Assembly (NCBI GenBank): GCA_028821575.1
Contig: JAPPFW010000084.1
Coordinates: 1-51,071, forward strand
Source: a bacterium
Lineage (GTDB): Bacteria > Actinomycetota > Acidimicrobiia > Spongiisociales > Spongiisociaceae
DNA length: 51,071 nt
Direction of reading: 5' to 3'
Program-made: the position numbers and the translations under genes
In this document: one piece after another, positions 1 to 7,560 of the stretch
How positions within the stretch are numbered: the first letter of the stretch is position 1
Layout of the letters: every line of letters starts with the position of its first letter
The notes under the pieces: model-generated
What the model saw: the letters and a program-made list of their open reading frames with translations, nothing else
Databases searched by the model: none
What the model was told of the DNA's origin: nothing

Positions 1-373
1 TGACCCCCAACACCGGCGCCAGAACGCCCAAATCCCACGAAATCGCGCAGCCTCGGATACTCTCACGCAGGTGGTAATAGGACCGCGTTCCGCCGAAAGC
101 TTCGATGTAGGGATGCTCGTCCAATGCGGAGACGCCTTGTGAGGTCGCCTGGCCACCCAACCAATCCGACTCTTCGAGCAGGCATACCGAGTGCCCACGC
201 CGCGAGACCGCCAGGGCCGCGGCAACGCCGCCGAGGCCACCGCCTGCGATGAGCACCTCCGACTCGATTCTCTTCACCGGCGCCCCATGGTCGATGGCTC
301 TCACGGCGACCAGCGGGTTACCCTCGCTCGGCACACGCATGGTGTCGAGAACGGTGTCGAGTCTCCTCTGCAT
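1..373 (-). CDS. FAD-dependent oxidoreductase, N-terminal part (cut by window edge)
   Basis: The reading frame begins at an ATG (371-373) preceded by a GGGAGG ribosome-binding site and runs off the left edge, so only about 124 N-terminal residues are visible. Near residues 40-60 there is a clear Rossmann dinucleotide-binding motif (LIAGGGLGGVAAALAV), followed by an acidic residue at the end of the second strand (CLLEES) and a WLGGQAT segment. This pattern is typical of the FAD-dependent oxidoreductase family Pfam FAD_oxidored (PF12831). The substrate cannot be read from the fragment. It lies 41 nt downstream of the amidase gene on the same strand and is probably the next gene of that catabolic operon, suggesting oxidation of a product released by the hydrolases. 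The flavin-binding assignment is firm; the pathway role is inference. Confidence 0.8.
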   Translation of the reverse strand, partial: MQRRLDTVLDTMRVPSEGNPLVAVRAIDHGAPVKRIESEVLIAGGGLGGVAAALAVSRRGHSVCLLEESDWLGGQATSQGVSALDEHPYIEAFGGTRSYYHLRESIRGCAISWDLGVLAPVLGV

Positions 374-414
374 GCTTGCCTCCCGACTCGGTCGATGGTT
401 CAGTCCCGCGAGGC

Positions 415-1728
415 CTACCCGGTATAGATTGGTGGCAGCAGGTGCTGCCCTACCGCCTCCTCGATGATCTCTGCTGCCGCAAGCATCCTCATGTCTCGGT
501 GCCGATGCCCCATCACTTGGAGACCGACCGGTAGGCCGTCGTCGCTGAGCCCGATCGGGATCGATGCCGAAGGTACCCCCGTCAGATTCGCCAGTGCTGT
601 GAAACGAATCAGGCTGAACAACCCGAGCTGGCTGTCATCGCCCGGGACAACCGGGTCTTCTCCTATCACGGGGGCTGTTACCGGAAGCGTCGGCGTTACC
701 ACCAAGTCGAATCCACTAGCCGCTTCCAGGTAGCGATCGATGATCAACTGGCGCATCCGTCCGGCTGTCACGTAATCCGTTCCCGAGAAGAGGTTTCCGA
801 TCCTGAAGATATGACGAGCCGGTGCGCCGTACTTCTGAGGCTGGCTACGAATGGTATCAGCGTGTTGTGCACCGAGATCGACGTACGCGATCACGGCTGC
901 GACGAGGACTCCCAGTTCGAGACCACCAAGCCGCAACTTCTCTATCCGTAGGCGTGGATCCTCCTTCAACCGGCGCACGGCGACGTCGAACACGTCGGCC
1001 ACATCCGAGCGTACGGCCCCCATCGAACCGTCCATGACGACGCCGACCCGTAGCGGCTCGCTCGATCCTGACGACGACAGTGGTAGGAGGTGTGCTTGCC
1101 GGACAAGCCAATGAAGGTCGGAGAGGGTAGGGCCCATGAGGCCAATCGAGTCGATACTCCAAGCACCGCCCACCAGCCCCTTCTGCCAGCGCGCGGACTG
1201 GGACGGGCGAAACGCGGCGATCCCGCACATCGAGGCCGGGATGCGCACCGATCCACCCGAGTCCGAACCGAATGCGAAGTCTACGATCCCCGCCGCGATA
1301 GCAGCCGCTGAGCCTCCGCTGGATCCTCCTACGATTCGCTTCGTGTCCCACGGATTCAACGTCGTACCGAAGTGCGGATTCATCGTGTACGCGTCCGTGG
1401 CGAGCTCTCCGAGGTTCTGCTTTCCCAGGCACACTGCTCCCAGGTCTTCGACCGAACGCACGACTTCGGCGCTCTCGGCCTGAGGAAGCGGATCTCCGAG
1501 CAGCGAACCCAACGTCGTAGTAAAGCCTTCTACATCGATATTGTCCTTGACACCGAATACCAGGCCTGATAGGGGGCCGCTCCCAGGTTCTGGTGGAGAA
1601 TCGACAACGGAGATAAAGCAGCACAGCGAGTCCCGTTCTGCCGACTTCCACATCTGTCTACTGCGTTGGACCTTACAGTCTTGGTCTAGCGCGACAATTT
1701 CCGAATATGTAGGTCGCAAACTGATCAT
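415..1728 (-). CDS. Amidase-signature family hydrolase (AtzE/GatA-like)
   Basis: This 437-residue protein belongs to the amidase-signature family. The Ser-cisSer-Lys triad is visible: Lys61 in GVKDNIDV, cis-Ser136 in GGSSGGS and nucleophile Ser160 in SDSGGS, with the canonical spacings (75 and 24 residues). I place the start at the ATG at 1726-1728, which overlaps the stop of the upstream mini-gene as ATGA; a start 21 nt further upstream is possible but breaks that coupling. The family cleaves C-N amide bonds by acyl-enzyme chemistry in the cytoplasm. Translational coupling to a GatC/AtzG-like subunit suggests a heterodimeric enzyme like AtzE-AtzG (1-carboxybiuret hydrolase) rather than a tRNA amidotransferase, because no gatB is nearby. 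The substrate is unknown. Confidence 0.88.
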   Translation of the reverse strand: MISLRPTYSEIVALDQDCKVQRSRQMWKSAERDSLCCFISVVDSPPEPGSGPLSGLVFGVKDNIDVEGFTTTLGSLLGDPLPQAESAEVVRSVEDLGAVCLGKQNLGELATDAYTMNPHFGTTLNPWDTKRIVGGSSGGSAAAIAAGIVDFAFGSDSGGSVRIPASMCGIAAFRPSQSARWQKGLVGGAWSIDSIGLMGPTLSDLHWLVRQAHLLPLSSSGSSEPLRVGVVMDGSMGAVRSDVADVFDVAVRRLKEDPRLRIEKLRLGGLELGVLVAAVIAYVDLGAQHADTIRSQPQKYGAPARHIFRIGNLFSGTDYVTAGRMRQLIIDRYLEAASGFDLVVTPTLPVTAPVIGEDPVVPGDDSQLGLFSLIRFTALANLTGVPSASIPIGLSDDGLPVGLQVMGHRHRDMRMLAAAEIIEEAVGQHLLPPIYTG

Positions 1729-1904
1729 ACGGCATCGAGTCCCTGCCAAGTCGTGATCTCCGACTCATCGAGTTCGGCCTGCATTTGCAATAGTCCAGAA
1801 CGGTACACGGCCCACAGCGCTGTGAGAGCATCGAGGTCGGCATCGCCGATAGGAATACTCAACAATGCTGCAAGCTCGGTGGCATCAATTACCATATCGT
1901 CCAT
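1725..1904 (-). CDS. AtzG/GatC-like amidase small subunit (DUF4089-type), 59 aa
   Basis: A 59-residue ORF lies exactly between the M15 peptidase gene and the amidase. It starts at ATG 1902-1904 with an AAGGA ribosome-binding site, 9 nt after the peptidase stop, and its TGA overlaps the amidase ATG. The protein is acidic and helical: an N-terminal ATELAALLSIPI segment, a second helix with LTALWAVYRSGLL, and a short C-terminal tail. This layout (short hydrophobic helix with a LL.IPI motif, amphipathic helix, extended acidic tail) matches the small subunits of amidase-signature enzymes (GatC, AtzG/DUF4089), which clamp the amidase partner. The homology is by pattern only; gene position and coupling are the strongest evidence. 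Confidence 0.6.
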   Translation of the reverse strand: MDDMVIDATELAALLSIPIGDADLDALTALWAVYRSGLLQMQAELDESEITTWQGLDAV

Positions 1905-1913
1905 TGGTAGTCC

Positions 1914-2747
1914 TTACGTGTCGAAGTAAGTGGCGATCCGGTTTTCGATACGGCTCAGAATCAGGCTCATCGGAACTATTTCGGCGTCCGGGTCCACGGG
2001 TATGACTGAACCGCCAGGACTTCTTGTGACGGGGCCATACCGAGCCGGCCGACGCGTCCTATTGACACGCTGTTCGATCACATCTCCTTGGCAGTAGTGC
2101 CAAAACTCGAACGGGTAGGCAACGAAACCGAATTCGTTGAATACTTCAGTTATCCTAAGACGGTTTTCTCTTGCCTGCGGAGATACGAAGGGCGAGTCCA
2201 TCGGCGTGATCTCTGTTAGAGCCATATACTTGCCACCGCGATCTACCTCTTCGCCCGTTGATAAGTCGATAATCGAAGTATCGACCGCCGATCCTGATAT
2301 GTGAGTGCCATGACGATAGGTACAAGCTATGAGGCCAAGGGCTCGGCGATAGATCAACTCTGCTTCAGGGCGGGCCGTTGTTTCGTCCATGACCATTTCT
2401 ACTACGCGATCTAGCAGAACCGGACTCAATATCAAGTCCACCTGCATTCCCGGTGATCGATAGGAATGCTCCACTCGTAATAGAAGCCCCAGTGATCGTA
2501 ACTTCCTGGCTACACCGTATAGCGGTTCAAGAAGACCGGACCGAATATAGGCAATACCTGGTCCGTGCCCCGCGTCATTCGCTTCGGCTACGATCAGTGG
2601 TGTATCCGGATCATCAGACCTCGGCAGAATAGGTACAAGCGGTTCTCCACACTCGTCAATCTGTAACTCGGTCAGACCTAGCATGAACTCCGCTGCCTGT
2701 TCCATTGAGGATTGCCAGTACGCTGTTCTCGCACGAAGTTCGGTCAC
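1914..2747 (-). CDS. VanX-like M15 family D-Ala-D-Ala-type dipeptidase
   Basis: This 277-residue protein carries the M15 zinc peptidase signature: His149 and Asp156 in HISGSAVD, and Glu214 and His217 in FEFWHY. The spacings (7, 58 and 3 residues) equal those of the VanX metal ligands and catalytic Glu. An Arg in HSYRSP (about residue 97) corresponds to the transition-state-stabilising Arg of VanX. No signal peptide is visible, so it should act in the cytoplasm on small dipeptides, as VanX/DdpX do. Its start codon overlaps the stop of the upstream ABC ATPase gene by 4 nt, so it is part of the transporter operon. It probably cleaves an imported dipeptide-like compound. A vancomycin-resistance role is not supported because no vanH/vanA-type genes are present. 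Family confidence is high; the substrate is unknown. Confidence 0.82.
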   Translation of the reverse strand: MTELRARTAYWQSSMEQAAEFMLGLTELQIDECGEPLVPILPRSDDPDTPLIVAEANDAGHGPGIAYIRSGLLEPLYGVARKLRSLGLLLRVEHSYRSPGMQVDLILSPVLLDRVVEMVMDETTARPEAELIYRRALGLIACTYRHGTHISGSAVDTSIIDLSTGEEVDRGGKYMALTEITPMDSPFVSPQARENRLRITEVFNEFGFVAYPFEFWHYCQGDVIEQRVNRTRRPARYGPVTRSPGGSVIPVDPDAEIVPMSLILSRIENRIATYFDT

Positions 2748-4297
2748 TTTGACGCATACCTTTCACTTGCGGCTGCACGCAGTACGGCCTCTTCAATGAA
2801 TTCTGATGTAATCGCCGTACCTTCCAACGTCTGTGTTATACGTCCTGAAGCCATGATGGCTACACGGCCACAGAGTTCGGCGAGTTCGTCATATTCTGTA
2901 GTCGAAACAAGAATAGCAGCTCCTCGAGATGCCGCCCTTCGTAGCAGGCGAACAACCTCGCGCTTCGTACCAACATCAATCCCCTGTGTCGGCTCGTGCA
3001 ATAGAAGGACGGCTGGCGATAACTCCAACCATTTGGCAAGAACTGCCTTCTGCTGGTTGCCACCACTCAACGCCGAGATTGGCTGGTCGGGGAGCGGTGG
3101 TGTCACCTGGTATCGCCCCAAGATCTTCCTGATCCAACGTGCCAGTAAGGCTAGCTTGAGCCCAATAGTGCGGCCTCTGTACTGACGGAGATGCAGGATA
3201 GCTATGTTCCTCGACACTGTCTCGGTAGCTACTAGGCCATCGCGGCCTCTGTTGGCGGGAACGAGGGCCATACCTGCTCGAATGGCGAGTGTCGGAGTCC
3301 ACACGTCGAGGTCGATGGACTTCCCGGCGACGGTGAGGAGCCCTTGTCCTGGAAGACCGCCGAACAGTACGTACGGGAGTACCTCATGACCGGATCCGAT
3401 CAATCCCGTAATACCCACGATCTCGCCGGATCTGAGCTGAAGCGATACGCCCGAGAGCCCGTCCGACATCAGGTCTACCGCTGAAACCACCAGTGCAGAC
3501 TCTGCGTCAGCACGTACGGGTTCATGGACGGGACCGGAGAGTGATCTCCCCATTATGAGCTCGATGAGCTCCTGCTCGGTCAGATCGGCAGTTGATTTCG
3601 TACCGACGGCCCGGCCATCTCGTAGGACGGTCACCGCGTCGCACAGATCAAGAACCTCACCGAGTTTGTGTGATACGAACACCACGGCCGTACCGGCAAG
3701 TGCTGCCTGTCTGATCAACCGAAACAGCTGTTCGCTAGCGGCCTTGGGAAGGTAGGCGGTTGGCTCGTCGAGGACCAGGAGTTGGCGTCGTCCGTCTGCT
3801 GACGGGTCGCCCATCGCTCGAAGAATCGCGATCTCCGCCTTCTGGACCTCCGACAGATCACCAACCTTGGTGTCGGGATCGGTACCAAGATCAAACGTCT
3901 CCAGCAGGTGCTTCGCTCTGAGTTTGTGGGAGCCGATGTCGATAGTGCCGAACATGCCGGTCTGGTACTCCGCCACGAACATGTTCTCCCAGACCGTGAG
4001 TGAATCAACCAGACCGAGGTCTTGATGAACGAAACCAACGGTACCCCGGATAGCACTCGGTGTTAGTGGAAGGGACACCACCTTTCCCCACAACTTGAGA
4101 CGGCCGGATCCGGTGTCGGGCGCGTGATACCCGGCGAGGATCTTCACCAGAGTCGACTTGCCCGAGCCGTTCTGGCCCAACAAACCGTGAATCTCACCTA
4201 CGGCGACACGGAAGGTCACTCGCTCAAGTGCTCGGACACCTCCGAACGTCTTGGAGAGGTCGCGGAACTCGAGAGCTAGCGGCACTGAGGGATTCAT
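2744..4297 (-). CDS. CUT2-type ABC transporter ATPase (RbsA/MglA-like, two NBDs)
   Basis: A 517-residue double ATPase. The first nucleotide-binding domain has Walker A GQNGSGKST (41-49), a signature region LSEVQKAEIAIL (148-159) and Walker B LVLDEPTA (174-181). The second has a degenerate Walker A (GLIGSGHEVL), a good signature LSGGNQQKAVLAKW and a Walker B with His instead of Asp before the catalytic Glu (LLHEPTQGID). A degenerate second site is usual in the RbsA/MglA/XylG family. It energises the importer formed with the downstream-listed permease and binding protein. It starts 8 nt after the binding-protein gene and overlaps the M15 peptidase gene by 4 nt. CUT2 systems import monosaccharides, nucleosides, autoinducer-2 and related polar compounds; here the neighbours suggest an amide- or dipeptide-containing ligand, which is inference. 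Confidence 0.92.
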   Translation of the reverse strand: MNPSVPLALEFRDLSKTFGGVRALERVTFRVAVGEIHGLLGQNGSGKSTLVKILAGYHAPDTGSGRLKLWGKVVSLPLTPSAIRGTVGFVHQDLGLVDSLTVWENMFVAEYQTGMFGTIDIGSHKLRAKHLLETFDLGTDPDTKVGDLSEVQKAEIAILRAMGDPSADGRRQLLVLDEPTAYLPKAASEQLFRLIRQAALAGTAVVFVSHKLGEVLDLCDAVTVLRDGRAVGTKSTADLTEQELIELIMGRSLSGPVHEPVRADAESALVVSAVDLMSDGLSGVSLQLRSGEIVGITGLIGSGHEVLPYVLFGGLPGQGLLTVAGKSIDLDVWTPTLAIRAGMALVPANRGRDGLVATETVSRNIAILHLRQYRGRTIGLKLALLARWIRKILGRYQVTPPLPDQPISALSGGNQQKAVLAKWLELSPAVLLLHEPTQGIDVGTKREVVRLLRRAASRGAAILVSTTEYDELAELCGRVAIMASGRITQTLEGTAITSEFIEEAVLRAAASERYASK

Positions 4298-4305
4298 GTC
4301 CGGTG

Positions 4306-5508
4306 TCAGGCGACGCCCCAGAGCTGCTTGAACCCTTCCTTGGCTGCTGCCGTGTTGTACCAGACCTCTTCAGGAGCACTCAGATCGATCTCATCGATGT
4401 TCGTGCGATCGAAGAGCCGATTCGGCGGCTTCGATTCCTCCGTTGCGCTGGGAACGGGGTCATTACCCGTCAGGACCCTGAGCGCCTGGTCGACATCGAC
4501 CCAACCTTCCCACACGTGCGGGCCTCCGGGATCCGCATAGACCACATGGTTGTCCTTCATGAGCTGCAGCACCGATGGTGTCCCGTTGTACGTGGCGATC
4601 TTCACTCTATCTTGAGCCCCGGCGGCCTCGAGTCCAGGGATGATATTCAAAGTCATACCATCGATGACCGAGATCATATAGTTGACCGATGGATCCCGAT
4701 TGACCACCGTCTGGGCCAAGCTAGGCAATCTGGTTGCAAAATCTGCGAATCGGACTATCTCCTCCGTAACCTTGCACCCACCCACGCACATCGATTCGAT
4801 CCGCTGTCTTTGAGCGTCCGCCATCGATTGGTGCCGCGGTCCCCCAGCGTGAAAGATGACGACGTTAATGTCCTTTCCGCCCGAATCAGCCAGGATCCAG
4901 TCAGCATCCAATAGGGCGCCACCTACATAATCGAACGCTGTCAATCCGTCGGGCCAGGGAATATCTGGGCCCTCTTCAGCAACCTCATTGATACCGATCA
5001 CGGGAATCCCTGCAGCCTGCGCACGCCTCATAGGTTCCGCGACAAGACTGGTCTGGATAGATTCCAACAGAACGCAGTCAAACCCTCGGTTGATCGCCTG
5101 TTCGAACCCCTGAACATACAAAGGAGGCTGAGCCTTTGCATCAAAGACATCTGTCGTGCAACCGACTGCCGCTGCGGCTTCTTGGACTCCTCTATAGAGG
5201 TTCTGTACTATCTCAACGTTGAACGTTATGGCGAGATAGAACAGTTTCTTACCAGCGGCCGACGACGCATCAAATGCTGGACCAGGTGGTACGAACTCTG
5301 GTACTGCACGAGCGGCTTCAAGTCTTGCCTCGATCGCTCCGACATCAAGCGTACCGGCCGTTTCATCGGCGGATGTAGTGTCTTCTTCTTCAGCACAAGC
5401 GGCCAAGAGGCCACCGCCTAGAGCTACACCGGTTGTAGCGGCAAGCCCGCTACCCAAGAATTGACGCCGCGTCAGCTGACCTCGAGAATCCCGTTCCCTA
5501 TACTCCAT
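4306..5508 (-). CDS. Tat-exported lipoprotein, periplasmic-binding-protein-like (RbsB-type)
   Basis: A 400-residue substrate-binding protein of the type-1 periplasmic fold (Peripla_BP_4). The N terminus has a twin-arginine motif (LTRRQFLG), a glycine/alanine-rich hydrophobic segment and a lipobox ending LLAAC near residue 38, so it is likely exported by Tat and anchored by lipid outside the membrane. An AAGGAG ribosome-binding site lies 6 nt before the ATG. Internal features such as AITFNVEIVQNLYRG, DCVLLESIQ and AAGIPVIGINE resemble the ribose-binding family. A Cys pair (CVGGC) in the middle may form a disulfide. It is the second gene of the operon, between the permease and the ATPase. The ligand is not deducible. 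Confidence 0.9.
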   Translation of the reverse strand: MEYRERDSRGQLTRRQFLGSGLAATTGVALGGGLLAACAEEEDTTSADETAGTLDVGAIEARLEAARAVPEFVPPGPAFDASSAAGKKLFYLAITFNVEIVQNLYRGVQEAAAAVGCTTDVFDAKAQPPLYVQGFEQAINRGFDCVLLESIQTSLVAEPMRRAQAAGIPVIGINEVAEEGPDIPWPDGLTAFDYVGGALLDADWILADSGGKDINVVIFHAGGPRHQSMADAQRQRIESMCVGGCKVTEEIVRFADFATRLPSLAQTVVNRDPSVNYMISVIDGMTLNIIPGLEAAGAQDRVKIATYNGTPSVLQLMKDNHVVYADPGGPHVWEGWVDVDQALRVLTGNDPVPSATEESKPPNRLFDRTNIDEIDLSAPEEVWYNTAAAKEGFKQLWGVA

Positions 5509-5562
5509 GATCGCTCCTTCCTCTCATGGTGCACTCCCAGCCGCGGTACGGCTGCGTGCTTA

Positions 5563-6525
5563 TCACGCTCTCTTTATGTTTCGTTGTGATACAACCTTCG
5601 CTAGGACAATGGCTAGTATCAGAGAAGCCCCGTAGAAGATCTCTTGTATCCACTGGCGTAAACCGAGTAGCTGCAAACCGGTTATGCCCGTGACCAGAAA
5701 GTAAACGGCTACGACCGTTCCCCAAGGATTGAAATGTCCCGGGCGTATCGTCGTTGACCCTAGGAAGGCTGCAGCGAAGGCGGGAAGTAGAAACGCCAGA
5801 CCGTTATTCGGATCAGCGGCACCCAATGTTCCCGTCAGGACGACCCCCGCTAATGCGGCACACAAGCCGCAGAAGAGAAATGCTCCCGAGCGGAGGTGGT
5901 TCACAGCGAGTCCTGATAAACGCGCAGCCTCACGGTTCCCTCCGGCGAAGGCGAGTCGACGGCCGGTCGCCGTATAACGAAGGAACCACCATATCCCCGT
6001 CGCTAGGAGCAAAGCGTAGAAAAACGACAGAGGTAATCCGAACGGTCGAGAACTCACTACCCTTGCAAGGCCTCTATCCACGCCGGAGACGATGAGGTAA
6101 TTAGTTGTCGCGTACGTAACACCTGTGACAAGTGTGCCGACGCCCAACGTTGCTACAAGAGCATCTACACCGACACCGACGACGAGCAGACTATTGAGAG
6201 CGCCAATTAAGAGCCCGGCCATAAGGGTGATGATCACGCTGAGCCAAATTGGCCAACCAAAGTCTACGTTAAGCCAAGCCGAAAGCATTCCAGCGAATCC
6301 AAGGTTGGCTCCTACAGACAAGTCAAAGTCACCTATGACGAGAGCAATAGTAAGACCCAGGGCGACAATAACAAGAACGCTCTGGGAACCGAAGATAGTC
6401 CTTGCATTAGCGAGAGTGGCGAAAGTGGAGGGTCTCAGAATGGAGAAGAGGCCAGCAATAACCAACCAGGCGAGCGGTAGCGCAAACGCTTCAAGATCAA
6501 GCCGGGACCGGGCTAATCGTTCCAA
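5563..6525 (-). CDS. CUT2-type ABC transporter permease (RbsC-like)
   Basis: A 320-residue, strongly hydrophobic protein with about eight to ten membrane segments, typical of BPD_transp_2 permeases. The family-typical motif region IVALGLTIALVIGDFDLSVG is present at about residues 53-72 (compare the GGIDLSVG of RbsC, with GDFDLSVG here). The start is a TTG at 6523-6525 preceded by GGAGG at a 9-nt spacing; no in-frame ATG is available nearby. It is the first gene of the minus-strand operon, 54 nt ahead of the binding-protein gene. Codon use includes more A/T-ending codons than the housekeeping genes further right, which fits acquisition by transfer. Confidence 0.9.
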   Translation of the reverse strand: MERLARSRLDLEAFALPLAWLVIAGLFSILRPSTFATLANARTIFGSQSVLVIVALGLTIALVIGDFDLSVGANLGFAGMLSAWLNVDFGWPIWLSVIITLMAGLLIGALNSLLVVGVGVDALVATLGVGTLVTGVTYATTNYLIVSGVDRGLARVVSSRPFGLPLSFFYALLLATGIWWFLRYTATGRRLAFAGGNREAARLSGLAVNHLRSGAFLFCGLCAALAGVVLTGTLGAADPNNGLAFLLPAFAAAFLGSTTIRPGHFNPWGTVVAVYFLVTGITGLQLLGLRQWIQEIFYGASLILAIVLAKVVSQRNIKRA

Positions 6526-6696
6526 TACATCAGCCTCCGAGCGATCTATTGGTGATCGCGTCTTTAGAGCTCCGCGCCTTCAGAAAACGGCGAAAGGCTC
6601 GTGGGCCTTGTATCTATGTTGTCGCCGCCCTCTCTTTCCGTCAAGAGCGAGGCTATACGGGCGGGACTCAGAACGTCAAGTGAAACGCAGGTCAGA

Positions 6697-6866
6697 TGTA
6701 AAGAAACGTTGGGCCTGCACGGTACTGGCAGCTACGGCGCCGGGCTGGCCCGGCATCTGACCGAAGCCGGTGTCGAGGTGGTGGAGGTGAACCGTCGGAG
6801 TCGTTTGGGTAGCGACGAACGCGGCGATGAACATGGCGTTGCGGGCGCGGTGGTGACCGCGTCGTG
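6697..6866 (+). mobile_element. IS110-family transposase remnant (N-terminal DEDD region, plus strand)
   Basis: The plus-strand translation contains GTGSYGAGLARHLTEAGVEV followed by VEVNRRSR, the well-known IS110 transposase segment that precedes the KSDPxDA motif. After this point the frame degenerates: the KSDP motif is destroyed and the ORF ends within a few codons. No start codon with a ribosome-binding site and no C-terminal Transposase_20 domain follow on this strand. It is a decayed fragment, not a gene. Confidence 0.75.
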
Positions 6867-6921
6867 ATCGTGCGGTGGTGTGGCTACGGCCTGATTACCG
6901 ATCGACGGATGCAAGCCCGGC

Positions 6922-7131
6922 CTAGGCGGCTAGGGGGCCTGGGTTGGCGAAACGGTGTGGGTCGATCTCGGCGAGGGTTCTCGCTCCGGTGCAGGGCCCG
7001 AACCCGCACATGCTGTTGAGGACCTTTCCCCGCGGATGGTCCAGGAAGGCCTCCTCGGTGTCAGCGGCGGACCGCTCGCGCTGGTCATGATCCGATCGAA
7101 GTCGGCGGTGAGATCCCCGCACGTCCACCAT
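6922..7131 (-). mobile_element. IS110-family transposase remnant (Transposase_20 region, minus strand)
   Basis: The minus-strand translation reads FLDHPRGKVLNSMCGFGPCTGARTLAEIDPHRF in three consecutive pieces, which is the Transposase_20 (PF02371) helix-hairpin-helix region of IS110 transposases (normally SMPGFGPRTGARTLAEIGD). The usual GD after AEI is shortened and the ORF stops at LAA just before the expected YAGLAP. The N-terminal catalytic half is absent on this strand. It lies next to the opposite-strand N-terminal remnant, so at least two IS110 insertions or an internal inversion must have occurred. Confidence 0.75.
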
Positions 7132-7560
7132 GAGCAGGCTCAGAAGCCCGGTTCATAAGCTATTTACTGTTGCCATCCGACGTCTGACACCTTGAACAGT
7201 ACGGTGGTGCCACTGAAACCAGACCACCCCCCACCAAGTGCAACTCGCAGCCAAGTGAGGGGGCTGTGACTATTGCTGAGAAGTGGTTAGACCGCTCGGC
7301 CACTCGGTGAGGGGTTGTCAGGTACCGCAGTTTCCAGTTCGTTCGACAAGAAGTGCAGTGCGGTGACGGTATGCACGCGCCCCCCACATTGTCAAGCTAT
7401 CTTCATTCTGTGGTGGCCTCTACCTGTAGGGCCTATTCACAACATGCTCGGTGTCGGCTACGCCCGAAGTGTTCCCGGGGGAGCGTTTCGCGACCTGGAT
7501 GGCTTGGGCGCCGAGGCGGGAAGGTGCCCTCCGCCGCCGGCCGATCGCCGGTAGTGGCGT
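7132..7560. other. Gene-poor spacer beside the IS110 remnants
   Basis: No convincing gene is visible here: the open frames are short, lack ribosome-binding sites and show no family resemblance. The segment lies between the IS110 remnants and the 3' end of the histidine kinase gene. It probably contains further eroded mobile DNA, but I cannot identify its source. Confidence 0.4.

Noticed and set aside
1914..2747. Vancomycin-resistance gene vanX
   Set aside because: The fold matches but no vanH/vanA/vanS/vanR genes are nearby; the operon context is a transporter and an amidase.
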